NCBI GenBank assembly: GCA_039654915.1
Contig: CM077597.1
Span: 91,638,001 to 91,702,000, forward strand
Direction of reading: 5' to 3'
Source of the DNA: Aquilaria yunnanensis
Lineage: Eukaryota > Streptophyta > Magnoliopsida > Malvales > Thymelaeaceae
Length of the DNA stretch: 64,000 nucleotides
The position numbers and the translations under genes are program-made. Shown here piece after piece: positions 47,250-56,503 of the stretch. The notes below the pieces were generated by a model that ran no database searches, was not told the DNA's origin, and worked only from the letters and a program-made list of their open reading frames with translations. Each line of letters starts with the position of its first letter. The first letter of the stretch is position 1.

Positions 47250-49091
47250 TTACTAGTCTTGTTTTTACTTCATTCTCACATGTAATATTACATTTCTATG
47301 CATTGTACAAGCTAAAACATCTTGAATCCTTACCTCAAATTCACCTATAAAATGAGACCAAAACACAAGTACCACAACCACACTTGAGCTCAAATTAACT
47401 CTTTTGAGTTCCAAACCTAAGACCAACATGATATAACACCGAGAACTTGAAATCAATACCATTTATAGCTACTTAATCAACTTAAAATCAACTCATTCCA
47501 AACAAAAAAACTTACCTTAGGGTTTATGCCCAAAATATACAATAAAGAGTTCAATTGAAGCTAATGCACCAATAATGAGTTAGAGGCTTTTTTATTTTAC
47601 TTTGAGACCTTCAAATTTGCTGGAGTTTTGTAGGATTTGAGAAATTTGCAATAGGTGAGCTTCTGGAGAGAGAGAGCCAGAAAAATTACAATAGATGAAA
47701 AAGAGAAATAATGGTCAACTCTTATTAAAATATCCCAACAACTCCACTATGGCTTACTTCTTGTTTTATTGTCTCTTGGCCCTCAAGTTTTTTTTTTGTT
47801 TCAACTTGGCCACTAGACTCTAGGAATGGCAATGAGACGGATTGGGCGCGAGTACCTATTACCTGCCAGTCATGCCTGCGGATTTTTTTATACCATCCAC
47901 TTGATGTATATCCACCAATAGGTGAAATTTCTCACTCATGCCCGTTACTCGTGGGTAATCTATACCCATGGATAATATGTATCCACTTGTTACATAATCA
48001 AACATAACCAAGTTCTTCTAAAATGCCTACAAAATCTTCACATTATGCAACAGGCAGGTAAGGATTATGTATTGGTTATTACCAATACTTAATCTTGTAA
48101 TTAGCTTAATATAAAGACCAATAAAATCTTCCCAATTGAAGCCCTATATGGACATTGCAAAGAAAAGCTCTAGAAAAAGAAAAAAAAAATATTGAGCAGG
48201 ATTGGTTCTAGTCAGCTTCGAAGTTTTTATTTACATATGCTAATTCTGATTGAGAATTAGGAGTAGAGAGAATCATTTATAGGCATCTTTTGTTTTGTTA
48301 GTCTTGCTGCATTTTGTACTCTTTAGGCATTTTAGGCAAATAAGAAAAACATTTCAAAAGAAATTAAAAAGAAAATTCATGAGTTCCATGGGACTCTCTC
48401 AAAAGAAATCGAGTACATATATGCAAAATTGGAACAAATTGAAACAGAGGTTTCTCTTCACATATATTTTCTATTTTAACTTTGTGAGTATGACGAATAA
48501 ATCCCTCACAGACACCTTAAACCCGTCACCCACCCATATCTGCTAGACAAGTATATTTTGTTATTAACGGCTGCCCCATCGTGAGTATTTTTACCTTATT
48601 TACCTGTCCGTCACAAATGGATATTCATGGGCAATGGATTTTTCCCACCTGTCTGCCATCCATACTAGACTCACATTAAAAACCGTGCCACCTTGGCTCC
48701 AAAGATTATTTTTTGCCTTCCACACTTAGCTTCTAGACACTTAAGTCACTTAAAACATAAATGGCTCATTTGAAAACCTTATGCAATTTTTATGCTTTTT
48801 CCTCAAAGTTGGTTCTAATAGCTAAAATAAATTATAGTCTTAACTTATTCAATCAATAATCCTTGTATGACCATAGTTCCATCAAAATTAAACTCATGCC
48901 AATGACACATGTCAAAATTACCATTTTACCCTTATAATTTTTAGGTGTCAAATCACACTTAAAAACTCATATTTACTTTACTTAGCTTGTCTTTCTTACT
49001 TAATAAAATAATAATTTGAGGCATTTAAAATTACTTAAATTAAACATACTTATTAAGTTAAAGCTAGTCATTGACTAAGAGAGTTGTCACA
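47250..49091 (-). mobile_element. Truncated copy of the 41.4-kb LTR family, minus orientation
   Basis: On the minus strand, from 49091, it reads TGTGACAACTCTCTTAGTCAA and follows 41441 onward with many substitutions. Shared words include GGGTAAAATGGTAATTTTGA and CAATGCATAGAAATGTA. Homology fades near 47250, so about 0.9 kb of the LTR is present outside the nested MITE. The minus-strand 5' end is intact; the other end is lost or highly diverged. It is older than the solo LTR at 41441. Confidence 0.7.
47821..48664. mobile_element. hAT MITE nested in the LTR copy, 844 bp
   Basis: Exact 8-bp flanks CTAGACTC at 47813-47820 and 48665-48672. The ends are TAGGAATGGCAATGAGACGG and, in reverse complement, TATGGATGGCAGACAGG, matching with small gaps. 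An 83-codon open frame (48295-48546) has no recognisable domain. Confidence 0.8.
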
Positions 49092-49164
49092 TTTAATGTG
49101 CGGCAAAGTTCCTGATGGCTATCAATTAGAAATTTCCAATAGCCATCAGTTGACAAATTGTCTA

Positions 49165-49800
49165 GCAACATTTTGAGGGAAAAGACAAAACTTCATTAAG
49201 CATTAAAACTTCAATACAAATACACCCAGGCATACATAGAGGAAAAAAAATCACTATAATCCAAAAACCTGGTTACACCAACTCAATGCAACTAACTGGG
49301 GCAAGGGAATCCTCAAGGATTGAATACACACATCTATTTTAATCTTCATAACAATATCATCAATCGACCTTTTCCTATTACCATGAGTCCTGCTGTCGTG
49401 TTCCTACCAAATGTGATATAAAACAGTAGAAAAACAAGCTTGTTTCACTTTACGAATTAAATGTCTACCTTTCAACTTTAAAGCAAAAGCACTCCAAGCA
49501 ATACCACTGCCTCTAACCATTTTCATATGGAGCCAAACAGTTAAGCATCCCCAAATCTACTCAAGAAACATGCAAGAGAGGAAAACATGATTTATAGATT
49601 CCTCCGCCTTTTCACAAAGATAACATCTACTGGAAAGATTGATGCCCTATCTCTTTAATCTCATTTGAATAGGTAAGCCTAGCTACATAACTTGGCACAT
49701 CAACATATTATGTTTAGGCACTACAACAGAATCCCAGCATAATTTATACCAACTAACAAGTTGGCCTTTGTCTCTTAGAATTTCATGTCTTCCTTTGCAC
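49165..49800 (-). pseudogene. LINE ORF2 C-terminus with zf-RVT domain, degenerate
   Basis: On the minus strand, translated pieces read CYLCEKAEESINHVFLSC followed by W, the C-x2-C...H...C zinc-binding motif of plant LINE reverse transcriptases. Upstream are LPIQMRLKR-like residues and downstream AWSAFALKLK and YHIW, also usual there. The 3' tail, TGCTTAATGAAGTTTTGTC, is shared with the small LINE insertion at 33.2 kb. Several stops interrupt it. The reverse transcriptase core (YADD) is absent, so this is a 5'-truncated copy. Confidence 0.7.
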
Positions 49801-49899
49801 GCAAGCATTAGAAATGACTGTATCCATCATCATAATAGCCGAGTCAGTTGTTATCTTTTGAACATCTCACAGTTGATTGTTCTTCAGATGTTGACTAAT

Positions 49900-51136
49900 G
49901 TCAATATTTACATTTTTTTATTGTTTCATTTTATTTCTTACTAGATAAGTTTCTCAATTTTTGTTCTCTGATAATTTATTTTATTTTTTATTACAAACAA
50001 TCATCCTAATATTTTATTTCAGTTTTTTGTCAAGAAGCTTTGAAAGAAAAATTTTCATTGGAATTCGACTTGGATTTCACCACTATAATACAAAATTATT
50101 TATTCTGAAATGTTTGTGAAATCAAAATTATTTTTTATGGTTTTGACAACTGACCATAGATTAAGGAAGATGAAAAGCTTGAATAGTAAAATGATAAAGT
50201 TACTAAATATATGCAGATTTTGTAAAGACTTGGAACAACCCAAAACAATAAATATTATAAAGAACGGTACATATGTAATTCTATATCCGATTCCAGCAAA
50301 TCTAAACTCACCCAGAAAATATTGAATGAAGAAATCTGTTACATAAGTTCAAACTTAAACCATGGTGAAACACATGATACATGTAGTAGTTATGCCAATC
50401 GGAATGGTCAGATGGTTGAAAAAAATCCCAATATTGGTGCCTCTTTAACTGCATGGCTAACAAGGACCTGCTTGGTGCCTATTTAGCTGTCACAGACAAG
50501 GATTGTCTGCATGCTTATCCATGGAGACCTTGTTCAAAGCCAATGGCGATTAATTAATTCTATTACACCTTTATGTGGCTTATAGTGCCTCAAAGACTTG
50601 TTTGATCCGCAATATCACATATTCCATGGAAAACCTGCAGGATCGCTATGTCCTAGTGAGAGTATGACGTGTAGAGTCTCATAGATGAATTCCTGATGAA
50701 TTGGGCTGATTGGGTAAAATCAAAAAAGAAAATACGGAAATAGGTGCTACGTAACCCACAACTTTTGGAAGCCGTAATTTTTGCTTTAGCTTTCATAATT
50801 ACTATATGTCATTTACGAGTCAAAGGTTTTGTTCTCTATAACCGCATTACAAAGGTCAAAATTCTTTTATTTTGAGGGATACCCAAGCCCCTGAAATTTA
50901 TGCCATTTTCTTTGTAAACTTATAAATAGAATCTCTTATATTATTATTTATTTTACATTAATGATATTAAGGTATTTTACTTTGCTTTAGTATTCTCTAT
51001 AAGTGGATTTAGTCTCGTTTGTTTCTTTAATTAAGTGCTTTGCTTCATCAAATGTCACATCTCTCTGGGTGACATCTCTGCCTACTTTGCAAGCTCTTTA
51101 CTTTCCCCTAACTCTTCAAATTTCGTTGCTTTGGCT

Positions 51137-51139
<3 letters not shown>
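49900..51139. repeat. Upstream DNA of peptide gene 5, partly duplicated
   Basis: The part near 50160-50270 matches 36150-36260, and the 51215-51615 part matches 36600-36943. The rest has no counterpart and no gene. Open frames at 50110-50325 and across the TA repeat are not coding. Confidence 0.5.

Positions 51140-51205
<66 letters not shown>
51140..51205. repeat. (TA)n microsatellite, 66 bp
   Basis: Pure TA repeat. Frames through it predict YIYIYI strings on both strands, which are artefacts. Confidence 0.95.
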
Positions 51206-51207
<2 letters not shown>

Positions 51208-51596
51208 CACTTTTGCTATTAAACCTAATAAGTAGAAAAAGTACCATTGACCTTGCCGAGCCAATGGTTTTATAACATCGTACCAAAACAAAAACCAGAC
51301 TGATCAAGAATCCAAATCCATGCACACATGAACCTTTGACTTTATCTACTGCAACATATATAAGTCTCACGAAACAAAGTTCTTCGGATCTTAATTATAC
51401 AAGGTTTCTTGGCCGCCTCACCCACAAGATGTGTCACCATCATCTATTTCTTCCATGTTAATTCACCTAACGGATCGGCCCCTAAGACCGAAATTTGTTA
51501 ACTACTGTTCAAGGTTGTCTATAGCAAGATGGATATCTGTGTGTATATAGTCAAACGGGTCGCATTAAGTGGTTTTTCTTAAAGCTTTTTGAGTCA

Positions 51597-51602
51597 CACG
51601 TG
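51597..51602. promoter_or_regulatory. G-box CACGTG (copy 5 block)
   Basis: Lies 1.2 kb before the ATG of the intact peptide gene in the context TCACACGTGCACATGG, conserved with 27809 and 36931. Confidence 0.4.
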
Positions 51603-52709
51603 CACATGGAAAGCTGGTTGGATGTCGCGGGGGATGGTTATACATGTCATTACAAGTCCTTAATATTTACCCAACTGATCAATCTACCAGCATTGATCTC
51701 AATATTTTTAATGCCCCATTAAAAGGCATTTCTGAATAACTTACCCCCTAATTAAATAAAAACTTAAAATAACTCGTGCTCTCAACTTGGTAAGACGGTG
51801 CACTTTAATTACTTGCTAATCCTGTAACCACGCTTCTACTTCCATTGGATAAAATCCGTTGAAAATCCCCAACCTTTTATTTTTCATCATATTTTTCATC
51901 CCTAACCTCATGAATGCCTCGATAGCTCGCCCAACCTTTGGAAAAAGAAAATAACTCTTTCCTAATTTGAACTTAGACCCCTAGCTTATCCCAATCAATT
52001 CATTCTTTGTATTTTGGTAATTATTGACCCTAAAAATTTTGGGACGCACGACAAACATATAAAACAAAAAATATAGGACTTCTTTCATGGGAATTAATTA
52101 ATAATAACTTTTTAATTTATAAAACAATAACATTTTAGCTCATAAAAAAAAATCATAAAAAATTAATTACTTTTGGAAAAGAATTGTATTCATGTGATTA
52201 TTAATTAGATATAGCATTAGATTTCAAATAGCATTTATTCCAGATAAAAATTAGTATAATTAATGAAAACAATGGATTATCTTTAATGGGAAAAGAACAC
52301 ATACATCATATTTCTTAAAAGCATGCACTCTCTTATTTACGACAGTGGATACCCATGGTAAAAACAATAATATTGGATATATAAAATACGAAACTACATT
52401 AATTAGACACCTATGAAAAACATTGAGTCCTCTAAATTTTATACGATATTCAGTACTATATTTCATATATATAATATCTAACACTATTTCATACACCAAC
52501 TGATATTATTTTGTGAGTTTCCATTTATGGCTAATGTGCGAGAACATACTTCTAGGGAGAGAACCTAACAAGAATCCCAAAAATTTATACCAGAAAAGGA
52601 AAAATATCAAAAGGTCCATAACTTGTTCTAGTTTACCTAACCCACTAGTTGAACTTGCATACTACGTATCTTTATCGTTTCCTTTTCCTACAAGTAACAT
52701 GGAATCCAC

Positions 52710-52717
52710 TATAAATA
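52710..52717 (+). promoter_or_regulatory. TATA box of peptide gene 5
   Basis: TATAAATA in the context CCACTATAAATATAGCAATAAG, about 100 bp before the ATG at 52816. The surrounding words (CCTTTTCCTACAAGTAACATG) are shared with copy 4. Confidence 0.55.
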
Positions 52718-52815
52718 TAGCAATAAGAGGCCAGTTGTAGTAAAAGCAACAAGGAAACAGACACATACACCAACATAAATATATAGCACTTCATCGATCA
52801 AGCAGTTAGTTTAAG

Positions 52816-53085
52816 ATGTCTCACTTGAACAAAAACGTTGTCACTGTTTGTGTTGTGCTGATCATGTTAATGCTGCAAACGCCGCCGTTTCAAGCGCGAA
52901 CAGGGTGGGAAGGCAGGAAGCATTTGGCTTATCATCTGTCTTTGACCAGTCCGACAACCTTGTCCCCTGCTACAACGTCCCTCCCGGATGAAGCTGGCGA
53001 GCATGTCCACGACCAGCAACCCGGCGTGACCCCCTTGTCTGATGGATTATCGAGGTCGGTTCCGAGTCCCGGGGTGGGGCATTAG
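52816..53085 (+). CDS. PIP/CEP-like secreted signalling-peptide precursor (intact copy)
   Basis: An 89-residue single-exon protein. Residues 1-27 are a clear signal peptide (hydrophobic core VVTVCVVLIMLML, cleavage likely after FQA). Residues 28-78 are hydrophilic and low in conservation, with a TSPTT-LSPATTS stretch and an acidic/His segment EAGEHVHDQ. The protein ends SRSVPSPGVGH. This layout (signal peptide, variable spacer, short conserved C-terminus rich in Pro/Ser/Gly and ending GxGH) is that of plant post-translationally processed peptides. SxPSxxGxGH resembles the PIP/PIPL motif (SGPSxxGxGH), and SPGVGH is the end of CEP peptides. Those would be cut out, proline-hydroxylated and sensed by LRR receptor kinases; that step is inference. 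The start aligns with the other copies. TATA, leader and G-box block are intact, so this is the best candidate for a working gene in the cluster. Confidence 0.75.
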   Translation: MSHLNKNVVTVCVVLIMLMLQTPPFQARTGWEGRKHLAYHLSLTSPTTLSPATTSLPDEAGEHVHDQQPGVTPLSDGLSRSVPSPGVGH

Positions 53086-53294
53086 GTTTGCGGCGGCCGG
53101 CCGGCAGTCATCTGGCTATTACTAGCCGCCACCTTCAGCTGGTATATTATCATGGTTCGAAACATACAATTGAAGGGTTACATAGTATTTCATTATAGTG
53201 AAGAGGCTTTCTTTAAAGAAAAAATAAACAAATTAAGGTTATTTGACTTACTAGCCAATGGCGCCAATTCAGTGTGGAAATGTACCGTTATTAG
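53086..53294. other. 3' flank of peptide gene 5 (empty site for the 40.7-kb hAT element)
   Basis: CATACAATTGAAGGGTTACATAG at about 53161-53183 equals the copy-4 flank without the hAT insertion. It confirms the target site and the end of the transposon. Confidence 0.7.
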
Positions 53295-53303
53295 TATTTA
53301 AAA

Positions 53304-54437
53304 GGCCTAAATACCTATTGCTCCCCTGAACTATAGTAACTCGGATATTTTACCCCCTAGACTATGAACCGGATCAACTCGAACCCCAAACTTTGGGAAA
53401 TCGGCCAGTTTGGTGCCTTAACTCACTTATTCGCTCACGTGACGCCCACGTGATAAAGACGCCGTGACAGAGCCTCTGACCTGCCGGAGATCCGCCACAT
53501 CCACTCCCCATGGGTTCATCATCGTCCCGGGTTGTCTCCCGCTCGAATCCATCACAACAGCGATTCAAGTTGCATCATCGGCGCCAGTTATCTCCTGCTA
53601 GAATCCATCACCGTGCGATTCCCCTTCAACTCGCTCCTCGCCTCCTCCCGACACTCATCAATAATCTCAACCTCAACTGGCACCCAAGACGCAGCAACCC
53701 CCGCTGGTTCTATTCTGGGTTTCCCCTGGACTCGAAGCTCTCGATGGTGGCGGTGGCAGCGCCTGGTCCACCGTCCCCTCCGTCCAATGTCTCAACCCCT
53801 TCTTCAATTGCTCAAATTCACTTAGGCATTTCATCAAACATATCATAAGCATCTCTACAGATTGCAACAAATCGGAATCACAACATATAGAATTCGACAT
53901 TTCGTGCAAAATTTGAGTTCAATCTACGTATCCCAATTAGCTGATTCCTCTTCCTTAACCCAGTACTTGCGCAACCACCGTAACCAAACCAAAATCAATC
54001 GAAACCGCAACCCAACCCAGTACGTATCTACCATCGCTAGCCGTAAGCTCTCCATCTTTCTCGTGCAGGGGATACGGCTTCTAAGGAGGGCGATTCGATT
54101 CCATAGTACACAAAAGTGTCCGCACAACGAGGCCGAGGTTGACAAAGAAGTCATCTTTCTCGTGCCAAGGCTGTGGCTACTTGCCGGAGGAATCTGGGTT
54201 GGCCTGAACCTGCATTTCTTCGAGTGACGGAGGTCGCCCGAGCCAACCGGGTTGTTGCTGCTCCGTTAAGTAAGTCACGCCGTTCATGTCACGTGAGATC
54301 ACGTGACATTAAACTTGAGTTAAAGGACTCAACTGGCCGATTTTACATAGTTAAGGGTTCGATCTGATTCGTTCTGTAGTTCAGGGTGCAAAGTGTCCGA
54401 GTCAATATAGTTCAGGGGTGCAATAGGGATTTTGGCC
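53304..54437. mobile_element. Mutator-like (MULE) element with long inverted ends, possible Pack-MULE
   Basis: Exact 9-bp flanks TATTTAAAA (53295-53303 and 54438-54446) are the size typical of Mutator elements. The ends GGCCTAAATACCTATTGC and, in reverse complement, GGCCAAAATCCCTATTGC continue to match for over 100 bp (CCCTGAACTAT..., GAACC...CGAACCC, AAATCGGCCAGTT). No MULE transposase is present. The GC-richer interior (about 53500-54230) has open frames on both strands, the longest 112 and 121 codons, and looks like captured genic DNA, but I recognise no protein in it. Confidence 0.85.
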
Positions 54438-54514
54438 TATTTAAAATTAATAAAGGAAGGATTATATATCATATACTACTTTCTTGGCATAATTATTGTA
54501 GTAGAATGTAAAAG

Positions 54515-54900
54515 AAAAAAATTTCTTTTAACCCGTAAACTTTTACATTGTTTCTCACTTGACTCATTGACTTTATTTTATATCCAAATAGCTTCTTAAT
54601 TTTTTCATATGTTTGAAGAAAAAAAATAGTAACAAAAAAAGTTAGAAGCCTAGATAGGAAAAACATTTTGAAAGTTTAGGGATCAATATAGGACTTCTAT
54701 CATTTTAATTGTTAATAGAGAGAAGAAACTAACTCACTTTTTGTTTTCCTTAAGATAAGAGTAACACATTTATTTGTGCTAATAGATATTATAAAAATGA
54801 TGTGGGTCCACTAAAAAAATTAAAGAAAATTTAATTACTAATTATGTGTTTCTTATTATTCTAGAAAAAGGGTTCCATATAATATATGTAAGTATGCCAC
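54515..54900. repeat. Dispersed AT-rich repeat, copy 2
   Basis: Partner of 620-1010, with the same order of short conserved words (CATATGTTTGAAGAAAAAAA, GAAAGTTTAGGGA, TTCTAGAAAAAGG-like end). Class unknown. Confidence 0.5.
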
Positions 54901-55302
54901 TGTAAGTCGGAGCAAACAAATTTGATGTGCATTTTCATTTCAGCTATTAACCCGGCCACAAGACATGAATATTCCTTATAATGGTCAAGCAAAGCATAAA
55001 CCCACTAAGCAAGAAACCAAAGTTCCAAAAAGGTTAGAAACAGAAACATACTAGGCCCCCCTTTCTAAAAAACGTATAATAACAAGTGAACATATGCTTT
55101 GCATCAGAAGCCAAGAAATCCAAAAGGAACCAAAAGGAGGCTAAAGCTTCTCTGCCACAGCTTGTAAAGTTTCTTCCCAAGTTAGCCTACAAATACCCCA
55201 ACCCATTGGACCCTTTTGTCACCGTTCTTAGTTTCACAGGAGAAAAGATTTCAACTTCTGTGCTTGGGGCTGAAAACCTCGCTGCCCATTTGTTATTTTC
55301 CA

Positions 55303-56138
55303 ATGGCAAACAAGCTTTTCACATCAGATCAACAAAATAAAGCTTTGCATTTGATAGGGCTCTTCTTTCTTCTGTTTCTGATGCAGCAAGGAAACGCCAG
55401 AGAGTTCACGGTTGGAGGTTCCAATTGGTCGGTTCGAAATGGTACCAATACTGAGACGTATAACCATTGGGCAGAGAGAAACAGGTTTCAGATTAATGAC
55501 TCCCTGGGTATGTAAGATGCTGAATTGTTCGTAATGTTTAGTAGTTCTTTTGATCACGACATAAACTATTGTCTTCTGTTAATTTCTTGATGTTTGTTCT
55601 GTTCTTACTTCACACACACGCAACAGTCTTCATCTACCCACCGAACGACGATTCGGTCCTCGTTGTGACTCCGGATGCCTACACCAACTGCAACACAGAT
55701 TCGCCGCTGGAGAAGTTCACTGATGGTCACACGGTGTACACCTTCAGCCATTCTGGACCCTTCTACTTCATCAGTGGCAACAAAGACAACTGTCTCAAAA
55801 ATGAGAGCCTAATAGTTGTTGTCATGGCAGACAGAAGCAACAGGTCTACAAGTCCTGCTACAAACTCTAATACAACAGCATCCCCTCCTTCATCACCACC
55901 TTCCAGTGAGACAGCACCAACCCCCGCGCCATCTCCACCATCCCCTGCACCATCTGGGTCTGGGAAAGGGACACCTTCACCAGCACCATCCTGTGAGTCT
56001 CCTCCAGCTATGTCGAGTGTCCCAGCTCCGGGTCCTTCAGCAGAGCAGTCTCCACACAAAAATGCTGCTTCCTCTTTGTTTGTCAGCATTGGTGGTTTTC
56101 TAGGAGCGGCTGTTGCTTCATCACTCGTTCTAGCATGA
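55303..56138 (+). CDS. Early nodulin-like protein (phytocyanin-type, GPI-anchored arabinogalactan protein)
   Basis: Two exons, 55303-55507 and 55627-56138. The junction recreates the codon in NDSLVFIYPP and uses GT/AG. The product has 238 residues. Residues 1-32 form a signal peptide (LIGLFFLLFLM, cleavage after GNA). About 33-136 is the plastocyanin-like domain: REFTVGGSNW, YNHWAERNRFQINDSLVF, then NCNTDSP and DNC, which supply the disulfide. The copper ligands of true phytocyanins are absent: no His in PPNDDS, and Ser replaces Cys in FYFISG. It therefore should not bind copper, as usual for ENODLs. About 137-210 is rich in SP/AP/TP dipeptides, sites for arabinogalactan. The hydrophobic C-terminus (LFVSIGGFLGAAVASSLVLA) after small residues is a GPI-anchor signal. 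An in-frame ATG exists 87 bp upstream; it was rejected because the signal peptide begins at 55303. Poly(A) signal AATAAA is at 56350-56355. Confidence 0.93.
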
Positions 56139-56349
56139 CAAGCAATGGTCCTAATCTATATATTCTTTCAATTTCGTTTCTTTCATTACTGTCATCTTTT
56201 GTTCTATATGATTTTTCAGATCTTGGGCCACCCAGGTTCAAGTTCGACAGCGTCTTTCCGATAATCTGATGATTGTTTGCCACAATTGGATGAGGGATAA
56301 ACATGTGTTGTTGTATAGTTTTGTGTGTGCTTGTTTGTAAACAGAATGG

Positions 56350-56355
56350 AATAAA
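56350..56355 (+). terminator. Polyadenylation signal AATAAA of the early nodulin-like gene
   Basis: AATAAA 212 bp past the stop in the context ATGGAATAAATGAATTTC. It lies in the 365-bp gap to the converging PDIL5 gene, so the two 3' UTRs lie close together and may overlap. Confidence 0.5.
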
Positions 56356-56503
56356 TGAATTTCTGCTGTGTCCAATTGCTTCTTTGATCCATCAACTTAT
56401 CAGCTGGCTTATTTTCACACTGAACATAGGTTACTCAGAAGATTTATGAAGAATTCAGGAGTTGTTTACAAATGAACCAAAGTTTTACACCTTTGTATCA
56501 AAA

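Noticed and set aside
51003..51370. Open frames rich in YIYIYI on both strands
   Set aside because: They are translations of the (TA)n microsatellite and have no coding signal.
55763..56103. Open frames on the opposite strand and in another frame of the nodulin-like exon 2
   Set aside because: They are shadows caused by the Pro/Ser-rich repeat composition of the real frame.
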